Positions 13,241-27,261 of a stretch of 64,000 nucleotides of DNA are shown in pieces (the first letter of the stretch is position 1; each line of letters begins with the position of its first letter). Location: positions 4,240,953 through 4,304,952 of the forward strand of contig NC_088324.1 of assembly GCF_910592395.1 (NCBI RefSeq), in the 5' to 3' direction. The notes under the pieces were generated by a model that was not told the DNA's origin, did not search any database, and saw nothing but the letters and a program-made list of their open reading frames with translations. The position numbers and the translations under genes are program-made. The stretch comes from Lineus longissimus. Taxonomy: Eukaryota > Nemertea > Pilidiophora > Heteronemertea > Lineidae.

Positions 13241-16200
13241 ATGGACAAACTGAGACCGCAATTTCGAGATTCTGCGATGATAAGTTTGTATTCGACTAGC
13301 GATATTACACGACTGGCGATGACGGTCGGTCAGCGATGGCGCTCGTCGCGACCGATCACGCTCATTTTGGTTATACAGAGTCAAGATGACCGATTGGACA
13401 AACTGAGACCGCAATTTCGAGATTCTGCGATGATAAGTTGTCATTCGACTAGAGATATTACACGACTAGCGATGACAGTTGGTCGGTGATGGCGCTCGTC
13501 GCGACCGATCACGCTCATTTTGGTTATACGGAGTCGGAATGAGCGATTTGACAAACTGAGACCACAATTTCGAGATTCTGCGATGATAAGTTGTCATTCG
13601 ATAGCAATATTACACGACTGGCGATGAAAGTTGGTCGGAGATGGTGCTCGTCGTGACCGATCACGTTCATTTTGGTTATACAGAGTCAAGATGACCGATT
13701 GGACAAATTGAGACTGCAATTTCGAGATTCTGCGATGATAAGTTGTCATTCTACGTGCAATATTACACGACATGCGATGACGGTCGGTCGGCGATGGCGC
13801 TCGTCGCGACCGATCACGCTCATTTTGGTTATACAGAGTCGAGATGCCCGATTGGACAAACTGAGACTGCAATTTCGAGATTCTGCGATGATAAGTTGTC
13901 ACTCAACTAGAGATATTACACGACTGGCGATGAATGTCGGTCGGAGATGGTGCGCGTCGCGACCGATCACGTTCATTTTGGTTATACAGAGTCAAGATGA
14001 CCAATTGGACAAACTGAGACCGCAATTTCGAGATTCTGCGATGATAAGTTGTCATTCGACTAGCGATATTACACGACTGGCGGTGACGGTCGGTCGGCGA
14101 TGGCGCTCGTCGCGACCGATCACGCTCATTTTGGTTATACAGAGTCGAGATGCCCGATTGGACAAACTGAGACTGCAATTTCGAGATTCTACGATGATAA
14201 GTTGTCATTTGATAGCGATATTACACGACTGGCGATGAATGTCGGTCGGAAATGGTGCGCGTCGCGACCGATCACGTTCATTTTGGTTATACAGAGTCAA
14301 GATGACCAATTGGACAAACTGAGACCGCAATTTCGAGATTCTGCGATGATAAGTTGTCATTCGACTAGCGATATTACACGACTGGCGATGACTGTCGGTC
14401 GGCGATGGCGTTGTCGCGAACGATCACGTTCATTTTGGTTATACAGAGTCAAGATGACCGATTGGACAAAATGAGACCGCAATTTCGAGATTCTGCGATG
14501 ATAAGTTGTCATTCGACTAGAGATATTACACGACTAGCTATGACAGTTGGTCGGTGATGGCGCTCGTCGCGACCGATCACGGTCATTTTGGTTATACAGA
14601 GTCAAGATGACCGATTGGACAAATTGAGACTGCAATTTCGAGATTCTCCGATGATAAGTTGTCATTCTACGTGCAATATTACACGACTTGCGATGACGGT
14701 CGGTCGGCGATGGCGCTCGTCGCGACCGATCACGCTCATTTTGGTTATACAGAGTCGAGATGACCGATGGACAAACTGAGACTGCATTTTCGAGATTCTG
14801 TGATGATAAGTTGTCACTCGACTAACGATATAAGACTAGTGGCGATGAAGGTCGGTCGGCGATGGCGCTCGTCGCGACCGATCACGCTCATTTTGGTTAT
14901 ACAGAGTCGAAATGACTGATGGACAAACTGAGACCGCAATTTCGAGATTCTGCGATGATAAGTTTTCATTCGACTAGCGATATTACACGTCTGGCGATGA
15001 CGGTCGGTCGGCGATGGCGCTCGTCGTGACCGATCACGCTCATTTTGGTTATACAGAGTCAAGATGACCGATTGGACAAACTGAGACCGCAATTTCGAGA
15101 TTCTGCGATGATAAGTTGTCATTCGACTAGAGATATTACACGACTAGCTATGACAGTTGGTCGGTGATGGCGCTCGTCGCGACCGATCACGGTCATTTTG
15201 GTTATACAGAGTCAAGATGACCGATTGGACAAATTGAGACTGCAATTTCGAGATTCTCCGATGATAAGTTGTCATTCTACGTGCAATATTACACGACTTG
15301 CGATGACGGTCGGTCGGCGATGGCGCTCGTCGCGACCGATCACGCTCATTTTGGTTATACAGAGTCAAGATGACCGATTGGACAAACTGAGACCGCAATT
15401 TCGAGATTCTGCGATGATAAGTTGTCATTCGACTAGAGATATTACACGACTAGCGATGACAGTTGGTCGGTGATGGCGCTCGTCGCGACCGATCACGCTC
15501 ATTTTGGTTATACGGAGTCGGAATGAGCGATTGGACAAACTGAGACCACAATTTCGAGATTCTGCGATGATTAGTTGTCATTCGATAGCAATATTACACG
15601 ACTGGCGATGAAAGTTGGTCGGAGATGGTGCTCGTCGCGACCGATCACGTTCATTTTGGTTATACAGAGTCAAGATGACCGATTGGACAAATTGAGACTG
15701 CAATTTCGAGATTCTGCGATGATAAGTTGTCATTCTACGTGCAATATTACACGACATGCGATGACGGTCGGTCGGCGATGGCGCTCGTCGCGACCGATCA
15801 CGCTCATTTTGGTTATACAGAGTCGAGATGACCGATGGACAAACTGAGACTGCATTTTCGAGATTCTGTGATGATAAGTTGTCACTCGACTAACGATATA
15901 AGACTAGTGGCGATGACGGTCGGTTGGCGATGGCGCTCGTCGCGACCGATCACGCTCATTTTGGTTATTCAGAGTCGAGATGACTGATGGACAAACTGAG
16001 ACCACATTTTCGAGATTCTGCGATGATAAGTTTTCATTGGACTAGTGATATTACACGACTGGCGATGACGGTCGGTCGGCGATGGCGCTCGTCGCGACCG
16101 ATCACGCTCATTTTGGTTATACAGAGTCAAGATGCCTGATTGGACAAACTGAGACTGCAATTTCGAGATTCTACGATGATAAGTTGTCGTTCGATAGCGA

Positions 16201-16421
16201 TATTACACGACTGGCGATGAATGTCGGTCGGAGATGGTGCGCGTCGCGACCGATCACGTTCATTTTGGTTATACAGAGTCAAGATGACCGATTGGACAAA
16301 CTGAGACTGCAATTTCGAGATTCTGCGATGATAAGTTGTCACTCAACTAGAGATATTACACGACTGGCGATGACAGTCGGTCGGTGATGGCCCTCGTCGC
16401 GACTGATCACGTTCATTTTGG

Positions 16422-18430
16422 TTATACAGAGTCGGGATGAGCAATTGGACAAACTGAGACCACAATTTCGAGATTCTGCGATGACAAGCTGTCATTCGAT
16501 AGCATTATTACACTACTGGCGATGAAAGTCGGTCGGCGATGGCGCTCGCCGCGACCGATCACGCTCATTTTGGTTATACAGAGTCGAGATGCCCGATTGG
16601 ACAAACTGAGACCGCAATTTTGAGATTCTGCGATGATAAGTTGTCACTCAACTAGAGATATTACACGACTGGCGATTACGATCGGTCAGCGATGGCGCTC
16701 GTTGCGACCGATCACGCTCATTTTGGTTATACAGAGTCGGGATGAGCGATTGGACAAACTGAGACCACAATTTCGTGATTCTGCGATGATAAGTTGTCAT
16801 TTGATAGCAATATTACACTACTGGCGATGAAAATCGGTCGGCGATGGCGCTTGTCGCGACCGATCACGCTCATTTTGGTTATACAGAGTCGAGATGACGG
16901 AATAGACACACTCGGACCACAATTTTGAGATTCAGCGATGATAAGTTGTCATTTGACTAACGATATAAGACTACTGGCGATGATTGTCAGTCGGCGATGG
17001 CGCTTGTCGTGATCGATCAAGCTAATTTTGGTTTTTCAGAGTCGAGATGCCCGATTGGACAAACTGAGACCGCAATTTTGAGAGTCTGCGACGAGAAGTT
17101 GTCATTCAACTAACGATATAAGACTACTGGCGATGACGGTGGGTCGGCGATGGCGCTCGTCGCGACCGATCACGCTCATTTTGGTTATACAGAGTCGAGA
17201 TGACTGATGGACAAACTGAGACCACATTTTCGAGATTCTGCGATGATAAGTTGTCACTCAACTAGAGATATTACACGACTGGCGATGACAGTCGGTCGGT
17301 GATGGCGCTCATCGCGACTGATCACGTTCATTTTGGTTATACAGAGTCAGGATGAGCGCTTGGACAAACTGAGACCACAATTTCGAGATTCTGCGATGAT
17401 AAGCTGTCATTCAATAGCATTATTACACTACTGGCGATGAAAGTCGGTCGGCGATGGCGCTCGCCGCGACCGATCACGCTCATTTTGGTTATACAGAGTC
17501 GAGATGCCTGATTGGACAAACTGAGACCGCAATTTTGAGATTCTGCGATGATAAGTTGTCACTCAACTAGTGATATTACACGACTGGCGATTACGATCGG
17601 TCAGCGATGGCGCTCGTTGCGACCGATCACTCTCATTTTGGTTATACAGAGTCGGGATGAGCGATTGGACAAACTGAGACCACAATTTCGTGATTCTGCG
17701 ATGATAAGTTGTCATTTGATAGCAATATTACACTACTGGCGATGAAAATCGGTCGGCGATGGCGCTTGTCGCGACCGATCACGCTCATTTTGGTTATACA
17801 GAGTCGAGATGATTGAATAGACACACTCGGACCACAATTTTGAGATTCAGCGATGATAAGTTGTCATTTGACTAACGATATAAGACTACTGGCGATGATT
17901 GTCAGTCGGCGATGGCGCTTGTCGTGATCGATCAAGCTAATTTTGGTTTTTCAGAGTCGAGATGCCCGATTGGACAAACTGAGACCGCAATTTTGAGAGT
18001 CTGCGACGAGAAGTTGTCATTCAACTAACGATATAAGACTACTGGCGATGACGGTCGGTAGGCGATGGCGCTCGTCGCGACCGATCACGCTCATTTTGGT
18101 TATTCAGAGTCGAGATGACTGATGGACAAACTGAGACCACATTTTCGAGATTCTGCGATGATAAGTTGTCACTCAACTAGAGATATTACATGACTGGCGA
18201 TGACAGTCGGTCGGTGATGGCGCTCGTCGCGACCGATCACGTTCATTTTGGTTATACGGAGTCGGGATGAGCGATTGGACAAACTGAGACCTAAATTTCG
18301 AGATTCTGCGATGATAAGCTGTCATTCGATAGCGATATTACACTACTGGCGATGAAAGTCGGTCGGCGATTGCGCTCGTCGCGACCGATCACGCTCATTT
18401 TGGTTATACAGAGACGAGATGCCCGATTGG
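16422..18430. repeat. 915-bp hexamer higher-order repeat (copy 1 region)
   Basis: Patterns here repeat every 915 bp, that is six monomers (16,422 to 17,337; 16,727 to 17,642). Each hexamer holds both monomer types, including the pair with AACGATATAAGACTACTGG and one unit with GAGAGTCTGCGACGAGAAG. Adjacent hexamers differ at a few sites (GATGACGGAATAGACAC against GATGATTGAATAGACAC). Equivalent hexamer tracts lie at about 23.4-25.4, 30.4-33.4, 43.2-45.2 and 46.0-47.1 kb, and a partial tract at 12.4-13.2 kb. Confidence 0.85.
16937..17089 (+). repeat. Representative B-type satellite monomer (153 bp)
   Basis: This unit aligns to the A type along its whole length but has its own set of changes: TTTGACTAACGATATAAGAC for the A-type TAGCGATATTACACGAC, ATTGTCAGTCGGCGATGG, TTGTCGTGATCGATCAAGCT in place of the GTCGCGAC core, and GGTTTTTCAGAGTC. 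It is followed by a second variant opening with GACGAGAAGTTGTC, a marker seen about once per 915-bp hexamer. B-type units are missing from about 1-12.6 kb and 33.6-40 kb, are spaced by the hexamer in the 16-18, 23-25, 30-33 and 43-47 kb regions, and are scattered from 48 kb on. The insertion at 60,554 lies inside a B-type unit. Confidence 0.85.
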
Positions 18431-20251
18431 ACAAACTGAGACCGCAATTTTGAGATTCTGCGATGATAAGTTGTCACTCAACTAGAGATATTACATGACT
18501 GGCGATGACGGTCGGTCGGTGATTGCGCTCGTCGCGACCGATCACGCTCATTTTGGTTATACAGACTCAAGATGACCGATAGGACAAACTGAGACTGCAA
18601 TTTCGAGATTCTGCGATGTTAAGTTGTCATTCGACTAGCGATATTTCACGACTGGCGATGACGGTCGGTCGGCGAAGGTGTTTGTCGCGACCGATCACGC
18701 TCATTTTGTTTATACAGAGTCGAGATGCCCAATTGGACAAACTGAGACTGCAATTTCGAGATTCTGCGTTGATAAGTTGTCATTCGATAGCGATATTACA
18801 CGACTGGCGATGAATGTCGGTCGGAGATGGTGCTCGTCGCGACCGATCACGTTCATTTTGGTTATACAGAGTCAAGATGACCGATTGGAGAAACTGAGAC
18901 CGCAATTTCGAGATTCTGCGATGATAAGTTGTCATTCGACTAGCGATATTACACGACTGGCGATGACTGTCGGTCGGCGATGGCGTTGTCGCGAACGATC
19001 ACGTTCATTTTGGTTATACAGAGTCAAGATGACCGATTGGACAAACTGAGACCGCAATTTCGAGATTCTGCGATGATAAGTTGTCATTCGACTAGAGATA
19101 TTACACGACTAGCGATGACAGTTGGTCGTTGATGGCGCTCGTCGCGACCGATCACAGCATTTTGGTTATACAGAGTCGGAATGAGCGATTGGACAAACTG
19201 AGACCATAATTTCGAGATTCTGCGATGATAAGTTGTCATTCGATAGCAAAATTACACGACTGGCGATGAAAGTTGGCCGGAGATGGTGCTCGTCGCGACC
19301 GATCACGTTCTTTTTGGTTATACAGAGTCGAGATGACTGATGGACAAACTGAGACCGCAATTTCGAGATTCTGCGATGATAAGTTTTCATTCGACTAGCG
19401 ATATTACACGACTGGCGGTGACGGTCGGTCGGCGATGGCGCTCGTCGCGACCGATCACGCTCATTTTGGTTATACAGAGTCGAGATGCCCGATTGGACAA
19501 ACTGAGACTGCAATTTCGAGATTCTACGATGATAAGTTATCAATCGATAGCGATATTACACGACTGGCGATGAATGTCGGTCGGAGATGGTGCGCGTCGC
19601 GACCGATCACGTTCATTTTGGTTATACAGAGTCAAGATGACCAATTGGACAAACTGAGACCGCAATTTCGAGATTCTGCGATGATAAGTTGTCATTCGAC
19701 TAGCGATATTACACGACTGGCGATGACTGTCGGTCGGCGATGGCGTTGTCGCGAACGATCACGTTCATTTTGGTTATACAGAGTCAAGATGACCGATTGG
19801 ACAAAATGAGACCGCAATTTCGAGATTCTGCGATGATAAGTTGTCATTCGACTAGAGATATTACACGACTAGCTATGACAGTTGGTCGGTGATGGCGCTC
19901 GTCGCGACCGATCACGGTCATTTGTTATACAGAGTCAAGATGACCGATTGGACAAATTGAGACTGCAATTTCGAGATTCTCCGATGATAAGTTGTCATTC
20001 TACGTGCAATATTACACGACTTGCGATGACGGTCGGTCGGCGATGGCGCTCGTCGCGACCGATCACGCTCATTTTGGTTATACAGAGTCGAGATGACCGA
20101 TGGACAAACTGAGACTGCATTTTCGAGATTCTGTGATGATAAGTTGTCACTCGACTAACGATATAAGACTAGTGGCGATGAAGGTCGGTCGGCGATGGCG
20201 CTCGTCGCGACCGATCACGCTCATTTTGGTTATACAGAGTCGAAATGACTG

Positions 20252-23200
20252 ATGGACAAACTGAGACCGCAATTTCGAGATTCTGCGATGATAAGTTTGT
20301 ATTCGACTAGCGATATTACACGACTGGCGATGACGGTCGGTCAGCGATGGCGCTCGTCGCGACCGATCACGCTCATTTTGGTTATACAGAGTCAAGATGA
20401 CCGATTGGACAAACTGAGACCGCAATTTCGAGATTCTGCGATGATAAGTTGTCATTCGACTAGAGATATTACACGACTAGCGATGACAGTTGGTCGGTGA
20501 TGGCGCTCGTCGCGACCGATCACGCTCATTTTGGTTATACGGAGTCGGAATGAGCGATTGGACAAACTGAGACCACAATTTCGAGATTCTGCGATGATTA
20601 GTTGTCATTCGATAGCAATATTACACGACTGGCGATGAAAGTTGGTCGGAGATGGTGCTCGTCGTGACCGATCACGTTCATTTTGGTTATACAGAGTCAA
20701 GATGACCGATTGGACAAATTGAGACTGCAATTTCGAGATTCTGCGATGATAAGTTGTCATTCTACGTGCAATATTACACGACATGCGATGACGGTCGGTC
20801 GGCGATGGCGCTCGTCGCGACCGATCACGCTCATTTTGGTTATACAGAGTCGAGATGCCCGATTGGACAAACTGAGACTGCAATTTCGAGATTCTGCGAT
20901 GATAAGTTGTCACTCAACTAGAGATATTACACGACTGGCGATGAATGCCGGTCGGAGATGGTGCGCGTCGCGACCGATCACGTTCATTTTGGTTATACAG
21001 AGTCAAGATGACCAATTGGACAAACTGAGACCGCAATTTCGAGATTCTGCGATGATAAGTTGTCATTCGACTAGCGATATTACACGACTGGCGGTGACGG
21101 TCGGTCGGCGATGGCGCTCGTCGCGACCGATCACGCTCATTTTGGTTATACAGAGTCGAGATGCCCGATTGGACAAACTGAGACTGCAATTTCGAGATTC
21201 TACGATGATAAGTTGTCATTTGGTAGCGATATTACACGACTGGCGATGAATGTCGGTCGGAGATGGTGCGCGTCGCGACCGATCACGTTCATTTTGGTTA
21301 TACAGAGTCAAGATGACCAATTGGACAAACTGAGACCGCAATTTCGAGATTCTGCGATGATAAGTTGTCATTCGATAGCGATATTACACGACTGGCGATG
21401 ACTGTCGGTCGGCGATGGCGTTGTCGCGAACGATCACGTTCATTTTGGTTATACAGAGTCAAGATGACCGATTGGACAAAATGAGACCGCAATTTCGAGA
21501 TTCTGCGATGATAAGTTGTCATTCGACTAGAGATATTACACGACTAGCTATGACAGTTGGTCGGTGATGGCGCTCGTCGCGACCGATCATGGTCATTTTG
21601 GTTATACAGAGTCAAGATGACCGATTGGACAAATTGAGACTGCAATTTCGAGATTCTCCGATGATAAGTTGTCATTCTACGTGCAATATTACACGACTTG
21701 CGATGACGGTCGGTCGGCGATGGCGCTCGTCGCGACCGATCACGCTCATTTTGGTTATACAGAGTCGAGATGACCGATGGACAAACTGAGACTGCATTTT
21801 CGAGATTCTGTGATGATAAGTTGTCACTCGACTAACGATATAAGACTAGTGGCGATGAAGGTCGGTCGGCGATGGCGCTCGTCGCGACCGATCACGCTCA
21901 TTTTGGTTATACAGAGTCGAAATGACTGATGGACAAACTGAGACCGCAATTTCGAGATACTGCGATGATAAGTTTTCATTCGACTAGCGATATTACACGT
22001 CTGGCGATGACGGTCGGTCGGCGATGGCGCTCGTCGTGACCGATCACGCTCATTTTGGTTATACAGAGTCAAGATGACCGATTGGACAAACTGAGACCGC
22101 AATTTCGAGATTCTGCGATGATAAGTTGTCATTCGACTAGAGATATTACACGACTAGCTATGACAGTTGGTCGGTGATGGCGCTCGTCGCGACCGATCAC
22201 GGTCATTTTGGTTATACAGAGTCAAGATGACCGATTGGACAAATTGAGACTGCAATTTCGAGATTCTCCGATGATAAGTTGTCATTCTACGTGCAATATT
22301 ACACGACTTGCGATGACGGTCGGTCGGCGATGTGCTCGTCGCGACCGATCACGCTCATTTTGGTTATACAGAGTCAAGATGACCGATTGGACAAACTGAG
22401 ACCGCAATTTCGAGATTCTGCGATGATAAGTTGTCATTCGACTAGAGATATTACACGACTAGCGATGACAGTTGGTCGGTGATGGCGCTCGTCGCGACCG
22501 ATCACGCTCATTTTGGTTATACGGAGTCGGAATGAGCGATTGGACAAACTGAGACCACAATTTCGAGATTCTGCGATGATTAGTTGTCATTCGATAGCAA
22601 TATTACACGACTGGCGATGAAATTTGGTCGGAGATGGTGCTCGTCGCGACCGATCACGTTCATTTTGGTTATACAGAGTCAAGATGACCGATTGGACAAA
22701 TTGAGACTGCAATTTCGAGATTCTGCGATGATAAGTTGTCATTCTACGTGCAATATTACACGACATGCGATGACGGTCGGTCGGCGATGGCGCTCGTCGC
22801 GACCGATCACGCTCATTTTGGTTATACAGAGTCGAGATGACCGATGGACAAACTGAGACTGCATTTTCGAGATTCTGTGATGATAAGTTGTCACTCGACT
22901 AACGATATAAGACTAGTGGCGATGACGGTCGGTTGGCGATGGCGCTCGTCGCGACCGATCACGCTCATTTTGGTTATTCCGAGTCGAGATGACTGATGGA
23001 CAAACTGAGACCACATTTTCGAGATTCTGCGATGATAAGTTTTCATTGGACTAGTGATATTACACGACTGGCGATGACGGTCGGTCGGCGATGGCGCTCG
23101 TCGCGACCGATCACGCTCATTTTGGTTATACAGAGTCAAGATGCCTGATTGGACAAACTGAGACTGCAATTTCGAGATTCTACGATGATAAGTTGTCGTT

Positions 23201-26200
23201 CGATAGCGATATTACACGACTGGCGATGAATGTCGGTCGGAGATGGTGCGCGTCGCGACCGATCACGTTCATTTTGGTTATACAGAGTCAAGATGACCGA
23301 TTGGACAAACTGAGACTGCAATTTCGAGATTCTGCGATGATAAGTTGTCACTCAACTAGAGATATTACACGACTGGCGATGACAGTCGGTCGGTGATGGC
23401 CCTCGTCGCGACTGATCACGTTCATTTTGGTTATACAGAGTCGGGATGAGCAATTGGACAAACTGAGACCACAATTTCGAGATTCTGCGATGACAAGCTG
23501 TCATTCGATAGCATTATTACACTACTGGCGATGAAAGTCGGTCGGCGATGGCGCTCGCCGCGACCGATCACGCTCATTTTGGTTATACAGAGTCGAGATG
23601 CCCGATTGGACAAACTGAGACCGCAATTTGAGATTCTGCGATGATAAGTTGTCACTCAACTAGAGATATTACACGACTGGCGATTACGATCGGTCAGCGA
23701 TGGCGCTCGTTGCGACCGATCACGCTCATTTTGGTTATACAGAGTCGGGATGAGCGATTGGACAAACAGAGACCACAATTTCGTGATTCTGCGATGATAA
23801 GTTGTCATTTGATAGCAATATTACACTACTGGCGATGAAAATCGGTCGGCGATGGCGCTTGTCGCGACCGATCACGCTCATTTTGGTTATACAGAGTCGA
23901 GATGACGGAATAGACACACTCGGACCACAATTTTGAGATTCAGCGATGATAAGTTGTCATTTGACTAACGATATAAGACTACTGGCGATGATTGTCAGTC
24001 GGCGATGGCGCTTGTCGTGATCGATCAAGCTAATTTTGGTTTTTCAGAGTCGAGATGCCCGATTGGACAAACTGAGACCGCAATTTTGAGAGTCTGCGAC
24101 GAGAAGTTGTCATTCAACTAACGATATAAGACTACTGGCGATGACGGTGGGTCGGCGATGGCGCTCGTCGCGACCGATCACGCTCATTTTGGTTATACAG
24201 AGTCGAGATGACTGATGGACAAACTGAGACCACATTTTCGAGATTCTGCGATGATAAGTTGTCACTCAACTAGAGATATTACACGACTGGCGATGACAGT
24301 CGGTCGGTGATGGCGCTCGTCGCGACTGATCACGTTCATTTTGGTTATACAGAGTCAGGATGAGCGCTTGGACAAACTGAGACCACAATTTCGAGATTCT
24401 GCGATGATAAGCTGTCATTCAATAGCATTATTACACTACTGGCGATGAAAGTCGGTCGGCGATGGCGCTCGCCGCGACCGATCACGCTCATTTTGGTTAT
24501 ACAGAGTCGAGATGCCTGATTGGACAAACTGAGACCGCAATTTTGAGATTCTGCGATGATAAGTTGTCACTCAACTAGTGATATTACACGACTGGCGATT
24601 ACGATCGGTCAGCGATGGCGCTCGTTGCGACCGATCACTCTCATTTTGGTTATACAGAGTCGGGATGAGCGATTGGACAAACTGAGACCACAATTTCGTG
24701 ATTCTGCGATGATAAGTTGTCATTTGATAGCAATATTACACTACTGGCGATGAAAATCGGTCGGCGATGGCGCTTGTCGCGACCGATCACGCTCATTTTG
24801 GTTATACAGAGTCGAGATGATTGAATAGACACACTCGGACCACAATTTTGAGATTCAGCGATGATAAGTTGTCATTTGACTAACGATATAAGACTACTGG
24901 CGATGATTGTCAGTCGGCGATGGCGCTTGTCGTGATCGATCAAGCTAATTTTGGTTTTTCAGAGTCGAGATGCCCGATTGGACAAACTGAGACCGCAATT
25001 TTGAGAGTCTGCGACGAGAAGTTGTCATTCAACTAACGATATAAGACTACTGGCGATGACGGTCGGTAGGCGATGGCGCTCGTCGCGACCGATCACGCTC
25101 ATTTTGGTTATTCAGAGTCGAGATGACTGATGGACAAACTGAGACCACATTTTCGAGATTCTGCGATGATAAGTTGTCACTCAACTAGAGATATTACATG
25201 ACTGGCGATGACAGTCGGTCGGTGATGGCGCTCGTCGCGACCGATCACGTTCATTTTGGTTATACGGAGTCGGGATGAGCGATTGGACAAACTGAGACCT
25301 AAATTTCGAGATTCTGCGATGATAAGCTGTCATTCGATAGCATTATTACACTACTGGCGATGAAAGTCGGTCGGCGATTGCGCTCGTCGCGACCGATCAC
25401 GCTCATTTTGGTTATACAGAGACGAGATGCCCGATTGGACAAACTGAGACCGCAATTTTGAGATTCTGCGATGATAAGTTGTCACTCAACTAGAGATATT
25501 ACATGACTGGCGATGACGGTCGGTCGGTGATTGCGCTCGTCGCGACCGATCACGCTCATTTTGGTTATACAGACTCAAGATGACCGATAGGACAAACTGA
25601 GACTGCAATTTCGAGATTCTGCGATGTTAAGTTGTCATTCGACTAGCGATATTTCACGACTGGCGATGACGGTCGGTCGGCGAAGGTGTTTGTCGCGACC
25701 GATCACGCTCATTTTGTTTATACAGAGTCGAGATGCCCAATTGGACAAACTGAGACTGCAATTTCGAGATTCTGCGTTGATAAGTTGTCATTCGATAGCG
25801 ATATTACACGACTGGCGATGAATGTCGGTCGGAGATGGTGCTCGTCGCGACCGATCACGTTCATTTTGGTTATACAGAGTCAAGATGACCGATTGGAGAA
25901 ACTGAGACCGCAATTTCGAGATTCTGCGATGATAAGTTGTCATTCGACTAGCGATATTACACGACTGGCGATGACTGTCGGTCGGCGATGGCGTTGTCGC
26001 GAACGATCACGTTCATTTTGGTTATACAGAGTCAAGATGACCGATTGGACAAACTGAGACCGCAATTTCGAGATTCTGCGATGATAAGTTGTCATTCGAC
26101 TAGAGATATTACACGACTAGCGATGACAGTTGGTCGTTGATGGCGCTCGTCGCGACCGATCACAGCATTTTGGTTATACAGAGTCGGAATGAGCGATTGG

Positions 26201-27261
26201 ACAAACTGAGACCACAATTTCGAGATTCTGCGATGATAAGTTGTCATTCGATAGCAAAATTACACGACTGGCGATGAAAGTTGGCCGGAGATGGTGCTCG
26301 TCACGACCGATCACGTTCTTTTTGGTTATACAGAGTCGAGATGACTGATGGACAAACTGAGACCGCAATTTCGAGATTCTGCGATGATAAGTTTTCATTC
26401 GACTAGCGATATTACACGACTGGCGGTGACGGTCGGTCGGCGATGGCGCTCGTCGCGACCGATCACGCTCATTTTGGTTATACAGAGTCGAGATGCCCGA
26501 TTGGACAAACTGAGACTGCAATTTCGAGATTCTACGATGATAAGTTATCAATCGATAGCGATATTACACGACTGGCGATGAATGTCGGTCGGAGATGGTG
26601 CGCGTCGCGACCGATCACGTTCATTTTGGTTATACAGAGTCAAGATGACCAATTGGACAAACTGAGACCGCAATTTCGAGATTCTGCGATGATAAGTTGT
26701 CATTCGACTAGCGATATTACACGACTGGCGATGACTGTCGGTCGGCGATGGCGTTGTCGCGAACGATCACGTTCATTTTGGTTATACAGAGTCAAGATGA
26801 CCGATTGGACAAAATGAGACCGCAATTTCGAGATTCTGCGATGATAAGTTGTCATTCGACTAGAGATATTACACGACTAGCTATGACAGTTGGTCGGTGA
26901 TGGCGCTCGTCGCGACCGATCACGGTCATTTTGGTTATACAGAGTCAAGATGACCGATTGGACAAATTGAGACTGCAATTTCGAGATTCTCCGATGATAA
27001 GTTGTCATTCTACGTGCAATATTACACGACTTGCGATGACGGTCGGTCGGCGATGGCGCTCGTCGCGACCGATCACGCTCATTTTGGTTATACAGAGTCG
27101 AGATGACCGATGGACAAACTGAGACTGCATTTTCGAGATTCTGTGATGATAAGTTGTCACTCGACTAACGATATAAGACTAGTGGCGATGAAGGTCGGTC
27201 GGCGATGGCGCTCGTCGCGACCGATCACGCTCATTTTGGTTATACAGAGTCGAAATGACTG
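20252..27261. repeat. 7,010-bp higher-order repeat unit, copy 2
   Basis: This copy is collinear with copy 1 at an offset of 7,008-7,011 bp. It shares with copy 3 changes that copy 1 lacks: a 1-bp loss giving CATTCGATAGCG at about 21,370 (28,380 in copy 3) and TTATTCCGAGTCGAG near 22,975 (29,987 in copy 3; copy 1 has TTATTCAGAG near 15,966). It also has private changes such as the 2-bp loss in CGGCGATGTGCTCGTCG near 22,327. Copies 2 and 3 are therefore the closest pair over this part. Confidence 0.85.

Larger units (their letters stand above)
13241..20251. repeat. 7,011-bp higher-order repeat unit, copy 1
   Basis: This unit is about 46 monomers long. The boundaries are arbitrary within the period and are set here at the segment carrying TAAGTTTGTA (13,281; next at 20,292 and 27,302). 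Inside it are a 13-monomer sub-repeat (TACGGAGTCGGAATGAGC near 13,527 and 15,511), the 915-bp hexamers (16.4-18.4 kb) and a segment with the CACAGCATTTTGG variant near 19,153. Neighbouring copies align along the whole length at an offset of 7,008-7,011 bp with only scattered differences. Confidence 0.85.
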